DNA from: a virus
IMG/VR virus record: IMGVR_UViG_3300028297_000008
Span: 1 to 41,669 of that record
Reading direction: 5' to 3' (one strand)
Length of the DNA: 41,669 bases
Shown: positions 1 through 7,785 of the stretch, one piece after another
Layout: every line of letters starts with the position of its first letter
Numbering within the stretch: position 1 is the first letter of the stretch
The notes under the pieces: model-generated
Told to the model about the DNA's origin: nothing
The model's database searches: none
What the model saw: only the letters and a program-made list of their open reading frames with translations
Position numbers and translations under genes: made by a program

Positions 1-91
1 GAAAACCTCTTTCAAGTTCGTCAAATAGTCTATCAAAGCCAATTGTGGCTCTATGGAAGTTAGGTAGGTCTAGGGTTGTTAGTCTTGTCAT
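1..91 (-). CDS. Small heat-shock protein Hsp20/IbpA-like, N-terminal fragment
   Basis: Only the first 30 codons lie in the window; the gene runs off the left edge. The start is an ATG at 91, preceded by a strong ribosome binding site (AAAGGAG) about 7 nt upstream. The N-terminus contains an IGFDRLFDELE-type segment, which matches the conserved start of IbpA-type Hsp20 chaperones (AIGFDRLF.LLE). Hsp20 proteins hold unfolded proteins in the cytoplasm and are common in T4-like marine phages. The alpha-crystallin domain itself is not visible, so the call rests on the N-terminal signature alone. A GATAAATA late-type promoter octamer lies about 95 nt upstream. Confidence 0.75.
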   Translation of the reverse strand, partial: MTRLTTLDLPNFHRATIGFDRLFDELERGF

Positions 92-182
92 ATGTTTTCT
101 CCTTTAATAAGCAAGATTTTAATTTTAGCACCCTTTCGGCGTGCCACTGTATGTAAAAAAGAATCAGTCTTTTCTACACATT

Positions 183-190
183 TATTTATC
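183..190 (-). promoter_or_regulatory. Late-type promoter octamer GATAAATA (hsp20)
   Basis: GATAAATA on the minus strand matches the T4-like late promoter core (TATAAATA). It overlaps by two bases a perfect 14-bp palindrome at 189-202 (TCACTTTAAAGTGA), which could be an operator or the stem of a guaC 3' hairpin. The 92-229 gap holds nothing else recognisable. Confidence 0.5.
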
Positions 191-229
191 ACTTTAAAGT
201 GACAAATTTCATAAATTGGGCGTAAAAAA

Positions 230-1342
230 TTATCCAAATGCATTAAACACTTGATTAACTTGCTGTGTACAACGTACAAATGTAGTACATTTAGGCATAT
301 CTTTAATGCGTTTTGCACCAATATATGTGCAAGTGGATCTTAGTCCACCTAGTATTTCTGTTAGTGTGTCTTGTACTTCACCTTTGTAAGGAATAGACAC
401 AAGTTTGCCTTCAGCACCTCTGTATCCATCTTTACGTGTACCATGTGTTGCCATTGCCGCATCTGAACTCATACCGTAAAACTCAACAAAGTTTTGTTCT
501 TCAAATCGTGGAACATAAGTTCCGTTGTCTAACTTGTAAGCACCACCATTTGCAGTATGTTTTGTAATAACTTTTCCGCCACCTTCTTTGTGTCCTGCTA
601 ACATTCCGCCTAGCATTGTAAAGTGAGCTCCTGCTCCAAAGGCTTTACTTACATCTCCTGGATACACACAGCCGCCATCAGCAATAATGTGTCCACCAAT
701 ACCGTTGGCCGCATCAGCACATTCGATAATGCCTGATAGTTGCGGAACACCAACACCAGTCATCAGTCTTGTAGTACATACTGATCCTGGACCAATGCCA
801 CACTTAACAATGTCAGCACCTTTGATAATAAGTTCTTCTGTCATCTCTGCTGATATAACATTACCAGCTATAATAGTTTTGTTAGGATATTCATCTCTAA
901 CCTTTGATATAAAGTCTGCATAGTTTTCATGATATGCATTTGCAACATCAATAGTAATAAACTTAATGTCTGGATACATTGCCAAGACCGCTTTCATAGT
1001 AGCATAGTCTTGAGCATCTTTATCCCAAATAACTCCTGTACCTGTGCAAACACTTAGGTACTTCATCTTAACACCTTGACTTTGTTCTTTCCAGTCATCT
1101 ACTGAATAGTGCTTTCGCATAACAGTAATCATTTTGTGTTCTTGTAATACTTTAGCCATTTCAAATGTACCAACGCCGTCCATGTTACTTGACATGATAG
1201 GTACACCAGTCCATTCGTTTCCGCTATTATGAAACTTGAACGTACGAGTCAAGTCTACATCACGTCTACTTTCTAACTTGGACCTTTTAGGTTTGAATAG
1301 TACGTCTTTATAATCTAACTTAACATCTTGTTCGATTCTCAT
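230..1342 (-). CDS. guaC: GMP reductase
   Basis: A 370-residue IMPDH/GMPR-family TIM barrel. It converts GMP to IMP with NADPH and release of ammonia, in cytoplasmic purine salvage. The catalytic-cysteine loop GIGPGSVCTTR is present. So are the downstream phosphate-binding glycines (IADGGCVYPGDVSKAFGAGA), and no CBS domains interrupt the barrel, which favours GMP reductase over IMP dehydrogenase. Length is slightly above the usual ~346. The start ATG overlaps the stop of the upstream oxygenase gene (ATGA), so translation is coupled. In a phage it could feed guanine nucleotides from host RNA breakdown back into the adenine branch, together with NrdAB. That role is inference; the family call is strong. 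Confidence 0.9.
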   Translation of the reverse strand: MRIEQDVKLDYKDVLFKPKRSKLESRRDVDLTRTFKFHNSGNEWTGVPIMSSNMDGVGTFEMAKVLQEHKMITVMRKHYSVDDWKEQSQGVKMKYLSVCTGTGVIWDKDAQDYATMKAVLAMYPDIKFITIDVANAYHENYADFISKVRDEYPNKTIIAGNVISAEMTEELIIKGADIVKCGIGPGSVCTTRLMTGVGVPQLSGIIECADAANGIGGHIIADGGCVYPGDVSKAFGAGAHFTMLGGMLAGHKEGGGKVITKHTANGGAYKLDNGTYVPRFEEQNFVEFYGMSSDAAMATHGTRKDGYRGAEGKLVSIPYKGEVQDTLTEILGGLRSTCTYIGAKRIKDMPKCTTFVRCTQQVNQVFNAFG

Positions 1343-1923
1343 TGTTTAATTGCTCCGTAGTTAAATGATAGACTCACTCTATCGTTAGATGATTTATTAG
1401 TCTTGACTGCGTGAGGTTGCCAGCCGGGGAATACAAGAATATCTCTTTCTTGCGGTTGCATAGTAAGTCTTGTTCCTACTATGGGATTGTATTCTGCATC
1501 AGTAGGAACATAGTAGTCAGCGTCATCATCACGTACAAACTCAATGCCTCCACTGGTAGCATCAGGTACCTTAAGATATAAATTACCTACAAGCAAAGCA
1601 TTTCTATGCTTATGCAAATTGTTATATGCACCTGTTGGATTAATGTTTAACCAGTAGTTCAACAAACTACACATTGGTAGTCCCATTTCTTTAGCAACGT
1701 TGTTTACCATAGTATCAAGATACTCTTGTAATTGTATACCTTTAGGAACGGGAAAAGCGAAACTCATTTCTTCTTCAGTGTCAAATGTTTGAAATCCATT
1801 ACAGTCATTAAGTTTACCCATTGCATATTTTTCATACGCCATGTCTATAAGCCAAGACGTGTCTATGCTATCGGGCAACTTACTTTGCCATAATGGTGTT
1901 TCAAATAAATTACTTTTCTTCAT
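1339..1923 (-). CDS. 2OG-Fe(II) oxygenase-like protein (TIGR02466-type)
   Basis: 194 residues from the chosen ATG at 1923. A longer frame to 1980 exists but overlaps the upstream gene heavily and reads as non-coding. The double-stranded beta-helix signature is seen: an LHKHRNALLVGNLYL segment with candidate iron-binding histidines, then FPGWQPHAVKTN with the distal His, and an Arg in DRVSLSFNY for the 2-oxoglutarate carboxylate. The closest family I recognise is the TIGR02466 group of putative 2OG-Fe(II) oxygenases common in marine phages. The substrate is unknown. It is a paralogue of the gene immediately upstream (overlap 14 nt) and is coupled to guaC downstream. Confidence 0.75.
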   Translation of the reverse strand: MKKSNLFETPLWQSKLPDSIDTSWLIDMAYEKYAMGKLNDCNGFQTFDTEEEMSFAFPVPKGIQLQEYLDTMVNNVAKEMGLPMCSLLNYWLNINPTGAYNNLHKHRNALLVGNLYLKVPDATSGGIEFVRDDDADYYVPTDAEYNPIVGTRLTMQPQERDILVFPGWQPHAVKTNKSSNDRVSLSFNYGAIKQ

Positions 1924-2572
1924 CGCTAACTGGTTTTTGTCTTTCTGGTTGCCACATGTGTTGTGGTGATCCAACGCCATAGTTGAAACTTATACTATAA
2001 CGTTCACTCTTACTCATATTACTGTTTACACTATGCTTTAGCCAACTTGGAAATAACAATAGCAATCCGTCTCTGGGTGCATAGGAACCCTTTGTACTTG
2101 TAAAGTGATTGTATCTATCCAGTGGTGGAATAAAATGTATTGCACTATCTTCTCTATGGAATTCAATGTTACCCATCTTGTCTGGGTCAATTACATTTGT
2201 GTAAAGTACGCCACTGATCAAACTTCCTTGATGGTCATGTAGTAAGTTATGATCCTTATGTCCGTTGATGTTGAACCACATATTGTTCATGTGCAATGGC
2301 GGAAAGCCTGCTTGTGTAGTTGCAATGCCAACTGCTTCATCAAGTTGTTTTTGAAACTTCATCATTTCAGGTGGGCATGTTTTATCATTAAAGAAAGGCC
2401 ATTCAATGCTATTGCTTTGCCAACCTCCGGAGTTACTAATCCTTACACCTTCTGGGTTTGCATTACGCATTTGATCTGCATACTGTTTAAGCCAGGCAAT
2501 GTCTGCACCTAAGTCTAATGTTGCCCAAACGATACTTGGGAACCATAAGTCTGCTTTTAATTCAATAGCCAT
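1910..2572 (-). CDS. 2OG-Fe(II) oxygenase-like protein (TIGR02466-type)
   Basis: 220 residues. The first metal ligands are in NLLHDHQGSLISGVLY (HxH), the distal His in FPSWLKHSVNSN, and the 2-oxoglutarate Arg in SERYSISFNYGVG. The C-terminus and spacing closely match the neighbouring 1339-1923 gene, which suggests tandem duplication and divergence. The start ATG has an AAAGAGGA ribosome binding site and overlaps the end of the S21 gene. Expected to be a cytoplasmic hydroxylase of unknown substrate. Confidence 0.78.
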   Translation of the reverse strand: MAIELKADLWFPSIVWATLDLGADIAWLKQYADQMRNANPEGVRISNSGGWQSNSIEWPFFNDKTCPPEMMKFQKQLDEAVGIATTQAGFPPLHMNNMWFNINGHKDHNLLHDHQGSLISGVLYTNVIDPDKMGNIEFHREDSAIHFIPPLDRYNHFTSTKGSYAPRDGLLLLFPSWLKHSVNSNMSKSERYSISFNYGVGSPQHMWQPERQKPVSDEEK

Positions 2573-2801
2573 ATTCCTCTTTCCTTTTTGCGATCTTCTT
2601 AAGATGTCTTGCTCGACCTGCGGCCTTTGCCATCTTACGTTTCTCGCTTGGCTTTGTATAAGCCTGTTTATCCTTTAGTGTGAGTAGCACACCGTCCTCA
2701 TTGACCTTACGTTTGAATCTGCGTAGGGCACCATTAATGTCCCCATTTCTAACTTCAACGTGTAATCCTTTATATTTCTTCTCGCCTTTATCATACCTCA
2801 A
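2562..2801 (-). CDS. rpsU: Ribosomal protein bS21, phage-encoded
   Basis: 79 residues, strongly basic. Family features are a short N-terminal strand ending in LHVEVRNGDINGALRRFKRKV, then the conserved basic helices with KPSEKRKMAKAAGRARHLKK. bS21 sits on the 30S platform next to the anti-Shine-Dalgarno end of 16S rRNA and helps initiation. The start codon is TTG, with AAGGAGT 8 nt upstream; the only nearby ATG is out of frame. The reading frame overlaps the upstream gene by 11 nt and the downstream oxygenase by 11 nt. Phage S21 is known from some marine phages and would replace or supplement host S21. Confidence 0.9.
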   Translation of the reverse strand: MRYDKGEKKYKGLHVEVRNGDINGALRRFKRKVNEDGVLLTLKDKQAYTKPSEKRKMAKAAGRARHLKKIAKRKEEYGY

Positions 2802-3186
2802 AGTACTTTACTCCTTCTGCTACTTGGGTCATATCATACACCTTGTTAACATTAATAATATTATACGGTATATGGTCGGTGTTTGTCAAGTAAAAAGTTT
2901 TGTTAAACTTCAACAACCACCCTTTTAGCCACTCAATTTTTTTTGAGTTGTCTAAGTTCACGTAAATGTGATCTACTATATTAGCGGCATTAATTAGCCA
3001 CTGGTCGGTATCCTCTGGTACGTCTTCTTGATAAAGATATAAATTGATATCACTCTTAAAGTCTTTTGCAATATCATTAAATTGGTTTTTATCTACGTCA
3101 CTTGGGTTAACAAGAAGTATGCTTGGATTATCATTTTGCAATGTATCCGGAGCAGTGATCAGATTCATTTTTAATTCTTTTCCCAT
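2791..3186 (-). CDS. Hypothetical protein, leaderless-type start
   Basis: 131 residues, no family recognised. The sequence is mixed alpha/beta without membrane segments or Cys/His motifs. The ATG at 3186 has no ribosome binding site. It lies exactly 5 nt after AATAAGTA, a variant of the late promoter octamer, so the transcript probably begins at the ATG. An internal ATG at 3168 preceded by GGGAAAAG is the alternative start. It heads the unit that continues into S21, two oxygenases and guaC. Confidence 0.6.
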   Translation of the reverse strand: MGKELKMNLITAPDTLQNDNPSILLVNPSDVDKNQFNDIAKDFKSDINLYLYQEDVPEDTDQWLINAANIVDHIYVNLDNSKKIEWLKGWLLKFNKTFYLTNTDHIPYNIINVNKVYDMTQVAEGVKYFEV

Positions 3187-3191
3187 GCAAG

Positions 3192-3199
3192 TACTTATT
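3192..3199 (-). promoter_or_regulatory. Late-type octamer AATAAGTA, 5 nt before ATG
   Basis: On the minus strand AATAAGTA is followed by CTTGC and the ATG at 3186. With T4 late promoter geometry (octamer at -13 to -6) the +1 would be the A of the ATG. No Shine-Dalgarno sequence is present. Confidence 0.45.
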
Positions 3200-3265
3200 A
3201 GCGTCTTTTAAGGATGTCTTTGAAAAGTGATTTATCGCCTTGTTCTGCGTTTTGAGTGTAAGGCT

Positions 3266-4930
3266 CTATGACTTCGGTGTACTGGTCTTTCGGACCTGCT
3301 TGTTGCCTTCCTTTTTCATGTAATTGATTCCTTCCGGAGTTTTTTTTTGATCCTCTACTTCTGCACTGTAAAAGATTCTGTTCTTGGTGTCTGGAAGTTC
3401 TTTCTTTGGCTCTTCTGGATTCTTTTCTGCTTCTTCATTTGCTTTCTCTACCCACTCGTTCCATTTGTCTAAGTTAGAAAGTTCTTTAAGTGTTTCATCT
3501 TCAATTTGCTCTGCAACACTATCTTTAGGTAGAGTATTGTCTGCCTGTGCATACATATCGGCCCATTCTTCATTCTGTTCTTCGATAGCACGTTGTTCTT
3601 GTTCTTCTTTGAAGCCTTCCATTAAGAGTTCAGAAGTAGTCTTTTCTTTCTCTTTAGGTTCTTCAGGTTCAACAATTTCAGGTGGTTCGTTAGCATCGAT
3701 TACTTTTGCTCTATCAAACTCGTAATTTTCTCTATGTGCTTGGTCCCATTCTTCATCTGTGTAACCAGGAGTGGGACTGGTTGGTGAATTATCTGGATCG
3801 GACTTTGGGGGCAAACTACCTCCGCCCTTTTGTTCTCTTGCCCAGTTAAATGTGTATTGTGATGCAATTAGTAGTAATACTGCAAGTGGGTCAAATACAA
3901 ATATAATAACAATAATTACCCAACGTACTGCTTCTTCAAGTAAGTTGTTGTCTGCATTTTCGCCGTATATAAATTCTGCAATGTATTTGATTGGACCTAC
4001 TTCTGCTTCTAATTTACGATACTCTTTCTCGTAAACAAATTTTTCTTCACGTACTTCATCAATCTTAACTTGCTCTAATTCAATAAACTTTTCAAGTTCT
4101 TCTACACGACTGTCAATGTCTACTGTCTTAGTATTTGCTTGATTACGTAACGTTTGTATTCTATCGTTAATTGCTTTAATGCTGTCTACATACTTGGCAT
4201 CAATATCTGCAAGTACAGTTGTTAGATTCTCGTTGATCTTTCTAATTTCTCTTTGTGCTGAACTGGCAACACTTAATTCGTTTGCTTTTGCTTTTTCAAC
4301 TGCTTCATCGTATTTTGTACCACCACCTAAACTGCCTTCGAATCTATCCTTGGCCGCTTTAATGTCTGCTTCTTTACGTATTTTGGCTTGTTCTAATCTA
4401 TCGTTTTGTAGTTGTATTTGTTTGTCTGCATCTTCTCTGGCTGTATCTTTTTCGTCTTTGATCTGTGCATACAGTTCTTTGAGTGCAACTTGTTCTTTTT
4501 CAATTAGGCTGTCTACTCTAACATCTTCGCCCTTCATTAAGCGATCAAGTTCTGACTGCCATCTTGTAATTTTTGCTGATGCTCTGTTCTGTTTGTCGTC
4601 AAGTGTTTCTATAAGAGCAACTTGTTCTTGCGACATACTTGTTTGTTCAATATGTGCTTTAGATAAGAAACCAAAGATACCCATGCTTGTAATAAACATA
4701 AGAATGAATACTGCAATGGAGAGATAAGTCTTAAGCCACCAGGTAGCCTTGCTCCAATACCTGTGCAACCATACTGCCGTTACAAGTTTACCAACTTCAA
4801 GTGATACACCCATAACAATAATAGGGATAACGGCCGCGGCAAATATAGCCGCCAGTCCTGCTACGGAATAGTATATTGCTACTGCACTAATTGTTAATGC
4901 AGTTAAAAAGGTAATGAGTCCGAATATCAT
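3266..4930 (-). CDS. Membrane-anchored coiled-coil protein
   Basis: 554 residues. Three hydrophobic helices near the N-terminus (roughly 1-20, 24-45, 68-92) are followed by a long charged coiled coil (about 95-325, rich in E, K, Q, A and D), a fourth hydrophobic helix (about 335-358) and an acidic soluble tail rich in E and P. Start ATG has an AAGGAG site. The architecture suggests an inner-membrane protein with a long stalk and a cytoplasmic or periplasmic tail; no enzymatic motif is visible. It is reminiscent of large membrane proteins in marine T4-like phages, function unknown. A GATAAATA octamer lies 20 nt upstream of the start. Confidence 0.7.
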   Translation of the reverse strand: MIFGLITFLTALTISAVAIYYSVAGLAAIFAAAVIPIIVMGVSLEVGKLVTAVWLHRYWSKATWWLKTYLSIAVFILMFITSMGIFGFLSKAHIEQTSMSQEQVALIETLDDKQNRASAKITRWQSELDRLMKGEDVRVDSLIEKEQVALKELYAQIKDEKDTAREDADKQIQLQNDRLEQAKIRKEADIKAAKDRFEGSLGGGTKYDEAVEKAKANELSVASSAQREIRKINENLTTVLADIDAKYVDSIKAINDRIQTLRNQANTKTVDIDSRVEELEKFIELEQVKIDEVREEKFVYEKEYRKLEAEVGPIKYIAEFIYGENADNNLLEEAVRWVIIVIIFVFDPLAVLLLIASQYTFNWAREQKGGGSLPPKSDPDNSPTSPTPGYTDEEWDQAHRENYEFDRAKVIDANEPPEIVEPEEPKEKEKTTSELLMEGFKEEQEQRAIEEQNEEWADMYAQADNTLPKDSVAEQIEDETLKELSNLDKWNEWVEKANEEAEKNPEEPKKELPDTKNRIFYSAEVEDQKKTPEGINYMKKEGNKQVRKTSTPKS

Positions 4931-4949
4931 AGTTATCTCCTTAACGTAA

Positions 4950-4957
4950 TATTTATC
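4950..4957 (-). promoter_or_regulatory. Late-type promoter octamer GATAAATA
   Basis: Minus-strand GATAAATA 20 nt before the ATG of the membrane coiled-coil gene, leaving a short leader that carries the ribosome binding site. Confidence 0.55.
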
Positions 4958-4986
4958 GTAGTTATAACCACAACATTTATGCTACT

Positions 4987-5424
4987 TTATCTAACAAAGC
5001 GCCATTTCGAACTTCCGTTCTTACATGCGGTTTCCTTAAAACTACGAACCTTTTGTTTGTAGTTTATTTGTGAAAGTAAAACTCTACAAAACCCTCCACC
5101 CATCGGATAAGTCATAACTACACTGACCTTACCATGTGTTGAATTGCTTTCTCCAATCCACTCGGTGACATCACCTTCTTGTAAATTGTCTAATGCAAAG
5201 AATACTGCTTGTTCTTGTAGCATCTGATCGCCTTCAGGAAGTTTGTATGCCTTCCATTTGGCAAAGTTTGCTACCATGTTTATGTATGAAGTGTTAGGTG
5301 AGTAACTTGTGTTAGCACTACTGCCTACAGAGTCGCTTACGTAGGTACGTTTAGTTGTGCCACAGGCCGCTAAACTAATACATAAACTTAGGATTAATAA
5401 TCTCCCAACCACCATGTTCTCCAT
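4987..5424 (-). CDS. Putative lipoprotein
   Basis: 145 residues from ATG 5424; ATG 5415 is an equally possible start, and the longer frame to 5517 is an overlap artefact. A hydrophobic signal ends in SLAAC, a lipobox, followed by a Ser/Thr-rich linker and a domain of about 100 residues that is not recognised. It should be lipid-modified and anchored in a host membrane facing the periplasm. It is the last of four consecutive exported proteins and overlaps the end of the upstream lipoprotein gene by about 50 nt. Confidence 0.65.
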   Translation of the reverse strand: MENMVVGRLLILSLCISLAACGTTKRTYVSDSVGSSANTSYSPNTSYINMVANFAKWKAYKLPEGDQMLQEQAVFFALDNLQEGDVTEWIGESNSTHGKVSVVMTYPMGGGFCRVLLSQINYKQKVRSFKETACKNGSSKWRFVR

Positions 5425-5728
5425 TCTCATCAAGTTTACGACATACAAAGCCACGTCTTTGTTCTTGCTTACCTGCAATAGTAACATAGTAATAGTGTGG
5501 CCTGCAACTGTCTGCAATGCCTGTTTTCACAATCATGTTGTTCTTTAGATTGGGTCTATCAGTACATTCGACTTTGGTTGAACTGCTTGTTTCACCGTTT
5601 GTGGTCTCAATAGTTTCGTCAGTATAACAATACTGAGGAGCCTTGGCCAAGTTCTTGGGTGCCGAACTACAGGCCCCAAGCATGATGAAAAAACAGATTA
5701 CGAGTGCATATACAAAGATATTATACAT
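5375..5728 (-). CDS. Putative lipoprotein
   Basis: 117 residues. N-terminal hydrophobic signal ending in IMLGAC (lipobox), followed by a Ser/Ala linker and a small domain with four further cysteines that may pair as disulfides in the periplasm. No family recognised. It sits 3 nt downstream of the 5732-6226 lipoprotein gene in the same envelope-protein unit. Confidence 0.68.
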   Translation of the reverse strand: MYNIFVYALVICFFIMLGACSSAPKNLAKAPQYCYTDETIETTNGETSSSTKVECTDRPNLKNNMIVKTGIADSCRPHYYYVTIAGKQEQRRGFVCRKLDENGEHGGWEIINPKFMY

Positions 5729-5731
5729 AGT

Positions 5732-6226
5732 CTAACTCTTTGTCATTTTTGCTTGAGCGATTAAAGATTCAAATACATCTTTAGTCATCTTCACTCTCAT
5801 AAATGTGTGATATTGATCACCCATCTTAAAAGTAAACTTCTCGTCTTCGAGTTGACGACTGATTGCAGTTTTATCTACAATGTGCTCAACATAAGTTCGT
5901 GTAACCTTGCCATTGTCTTTGATATCTACTTTCGTAGATGCTTTTATATTACTGTGTATTCTTTCAGCAACGCCTTTGTATGCGAAAGATTTTGCTTGTG
6001 CTACAGCCGCCTGGTCATTCCAAGACACACCTTTACCACAAGAATATACATAGTCAGTACCAAACCAGAATAAGAAACCTCCTTCTGATCCAATCTGTTT
6101 ACACTTTGCATACCATTTAGGTTCTGCATAAGTGTCTCTTTCGGAAACAGTAGTCATTGTACTACAAGCACCCAACATGGATACGAGAGCAATGCCTAAT
6201 ACTGCATTTTTTAATACGCCTTTCAT
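5732..6226 (-). CDS. Putative lipoprotein, LPP20-like
   Basis: 164 residues. The signal ends in SMLGAC (lipobox). The mature part begins with a short Ser/Thr linker, then a WYAKCKQIG region and a helical segment AQAKSFAYKGVAERIHSNIKA with a following beta strand (VTRTYVEHIVD). This arrangement resembles the LPP20 lipoprotein family, but the similarity is by eye only. The ATG is preceded by AGGAAGG and lies directly next to the stop of 6227-6514. Confidence 0.65.
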   Translation of the reverse strand: MKGVLKNAVLGIALVSMLGACSTMTTVSERDTYAEPKWYAKCKQIGSEGGFLFWFGTDYVYSCGKGVSWNDQAAVAQAKSFAYKGVAERIHSNIKASTKVDIKDNGKVTRTYVEHIVDKTAISRQLEDEKFTFKMGDQYHTFMRVKMTKDVFESLIAQAKMTKS

Positions 6227-6514
6227 CTACTTGCCTTCCTTAACAAAATAGTGTGTGAAAGCACCTTTGATATTATCAAAGATACCAACGATTTGCTTTT
6301 TGTTATTTGCCGTTTGATCTTTAGCCTGTTGCCAACTATCTTTTTGGAACTCAACAGTTTTGTTATATTCGTTAATAACAAACTGTGATACCTTGTTGTT
6401 AACTGCAAAGTCTTTTGCGTTCTCAACATCTTTGATAATTGGATTATCATTTGCCTGTGTTGCGGCGGCAGAAACAATCAATGTTGCTACAGCCAATGTT
6501 GCCAATGTTTTCAT
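6227..6514 (-). CDS. Small secreted (periplasmic) protein
   Basis: 95 residues. The cleavable signal peptide (MKTLATLAVATLIVSAAATQA) lacks a lipobox cysteine; the mature part is a charged, probably helical protein of about 75 residues. AAGGAG precedes the ATG. It is the first gene of a four-gene exported-protein unit driven by a sigma70-type promoter at 6550-6578. No family recognised. Confidence 0.65.
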   Translation of the reverse strand: MKTLATLAVATLIVSAAATQANDNPIIKDVENAKDFAVNNKVSQFVINEYNKTVEFQKDSWQQAKDQTANNKKQIVGIFDNIKGAFTHYFVKEGK

Positions 6515-6549
6515 TTTAGTCTCCTTGTTAGCCTATTCATTATCTTAAC

Positions 6550-6578
6550 AGTATATACAACTCTATATAAAAAGTCAA
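6550..6578 (-). promoter_or_regulatory. Sigma70-type promoter (exported-protein unit)
   Basis: Minus strand TTGACT (6578-6573), 17-bp spacer, TATACT (6555-6550). It sits about 40 nt before the ATG at 6514. Confidence 0.75.
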
Positions 6579-6581
6579 CCA

Positions 6582-7265
6582 CTATTTTGCCAATTTGTTT
6601 TTAGCCAAAATGTTCTTGATTTTATTAACTTTCATTTTAACAAGTTTGGTATATTCTGGGTTTGTACTCCACTCGGACAACAAATCAATTTGTTTATCCA
6701 AGTCTATCTTACCTGAGTCTAATTGTTTTGCACGTTCAACTCGATATTCTTCGTATGCATGATACTCGTTTACATTACGAATCATATCTTTGACGCTATC
6801 GCATTTGGTTTTGTACTTCTTTACACCAAACTCTGCGTCAGGTAATTCTAATGGTTTCATTTGTGGTGCTTTTGGATCCCACGTCCTGTAACCAAATAAG
6901 TTATTGCCTTCTACTGCAAATCTACTTTTGCCATAGCCAGTTTCCAAAACTGCCATTGCTATAATAATCATCTTAGGAACACGTTGTTCATGTTCAATAG
7001 TCATGTTTAAAAAGTCCACACAACGTCCTACGCCACTAATGAATTCAATATCGTTTGTGTATTCAATGCTTGGTTGTACAAAACCAAATGCTTTCCATTC
7101 ATTTTGAAATGAAGCCTTGGCTTTTTGTATAATGTTATTCTCTACCCAAAAATTAGGAAAGAAAGTACCTGCTCCATAACTACCAAGTCCAATTCCTATC
7201 ATTAATATTATTACGAGTACAGGTTTCCGTACTCTATTCCAAAAGTGTTTTACAGTCTTTCCCAT
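6582..7265 (-). CDS. Bax-like glucosaminidase (peptidoglycan hydrolase), signal-anchored
   Basis: 227 residues. One N-terminal transmembrane helix (about 14-36) anchors a periplasmic domain. The core AMAVLETGYGKSRFAVEGNNLFG contains the catalytic Glu and the NNLFG motif of the Bax/FlgJ-type glucosaminidase family (GH73-like), which cleaves glycan strands of peptidoglycan. The anchor resembles signal-anchor-release endolysins, so this is the best lysin candidate in the window. The start is an ATG with a GGAA site just after the stop of the upstream gene. Confidence 0.8.
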   Translation of the reverse strand: MGKTVKHFWNRVRKPVLVIILMIGIGLGSYGAGTFFPNFWVENNIIQKAKASFQNEWKAFGFVQPSIEYTNDIEFISGVGRCVDFLNMTIEHEQRVPKMIIIAMAVLETGYGKSRFAVEGNNLFGYRTWDPKAPQMKPLELPDAEFGVKKYKTKCDSVKDMIRNVNEYHAYEEYRVERAKQLDSGKIDLDKQIDLLSEWSTNPEYTKLVKMKVNKIKNILAKNKLAK

Positions 7266-7724
7266 TTAGTTCCTTCGCATTTGTGCATATTCGGTTGCGG
7301 CCTTTTGTCCGTTCTTGTCATCATCGTCTGCAAACACAGGCACAAGGTTTGACTTGTGCATCATAGCAATACCTACAAGTTTACGTTCACCTGTATAGTG
7401 CATTGGTTCTTTCTTCTTTGCAGGACCAAAACTGTCCTTAGATGATAATGATGGAATGTGTTCAGTTTCGCGAACCTGTGGTCCAGAATAATGCCACGGT
7501 GTACTCATAACTGTTTCTGTCTTACGTTTGTAACGACCGTGGATATAATCTATATAGTCATCAAGTGTCATTTGCATATGATGGCAATGTACCCTACGCA
7601 TTTGTTTATTATGTTTCTTTAACTCCGAGGTCCACTTCTCTATTTGCTTTTTTGTAAATTTTGTTTTCTTCTTAGGCTTACGAGTATTAAGTGTTGTAAG
7701 TCCTCGTTCAAGATGCATCGTCAT
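7266..7724 (-). CDS. Hypothetical basic protein
   Basis: 152 residues. Lys/Arg-rich N-terminal half (KPKKKTKFTKKQIEKW), a central HCHHMQM cluster and a disordered Ser/Pro-rich middle. No catalytic motif recognised. It is immediately upstream of the glucosaminidase and is transcribed from a sigma70-type promoter at 7757-7785. The His/Cys cluster could bind metal, but that is a guess. Confidence 0.55.
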   Translation of the reverse strand: MTMHLERGLTTLNTRKPKKKTKFTKKQIEKWTSELKKHNKQMRRVHCHHMQMTLDDYIDYIHGRYKRKTETVMSTPWHYSGPQVRETEHIPSLSSKDSFGPAKKKEPMHYTGERKLVGIAMMHKSNLVPVFADDDDKNGQKAATEYAQMRRN

Positions 7725-7756
7725 AAGTAATACCTCAAAGTTAAAATTGTATTATA

Positions 7757-7785
7757 AATGTAACATATATTTTGGTGTTTGTCAA
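7757..7785 (-). promoter_or_regulatory. Sigma70-type promoter
   Basis: Minus strand TTGACA (7785-7780), 17-bp spacer, TACATT (7762-7757), upstream of the 7266-7724 gene. The -35 overlaps the 3' end of the 2OG oxygenase gene. Confidence 0.65.

Noticed and set aside
88-321. Minus-strand ORF of 77 codons
   Set aside because: Overlaps the guaC 3' end in another frame, has no ribosome binding site and an unlikely composition; treated as a shadow.
4987-6514. Curli (csg) export genes
   Set aside because: The cluster of exported lipoproteins prompted the idea, but none shows CsgG or CsgF sequence features.
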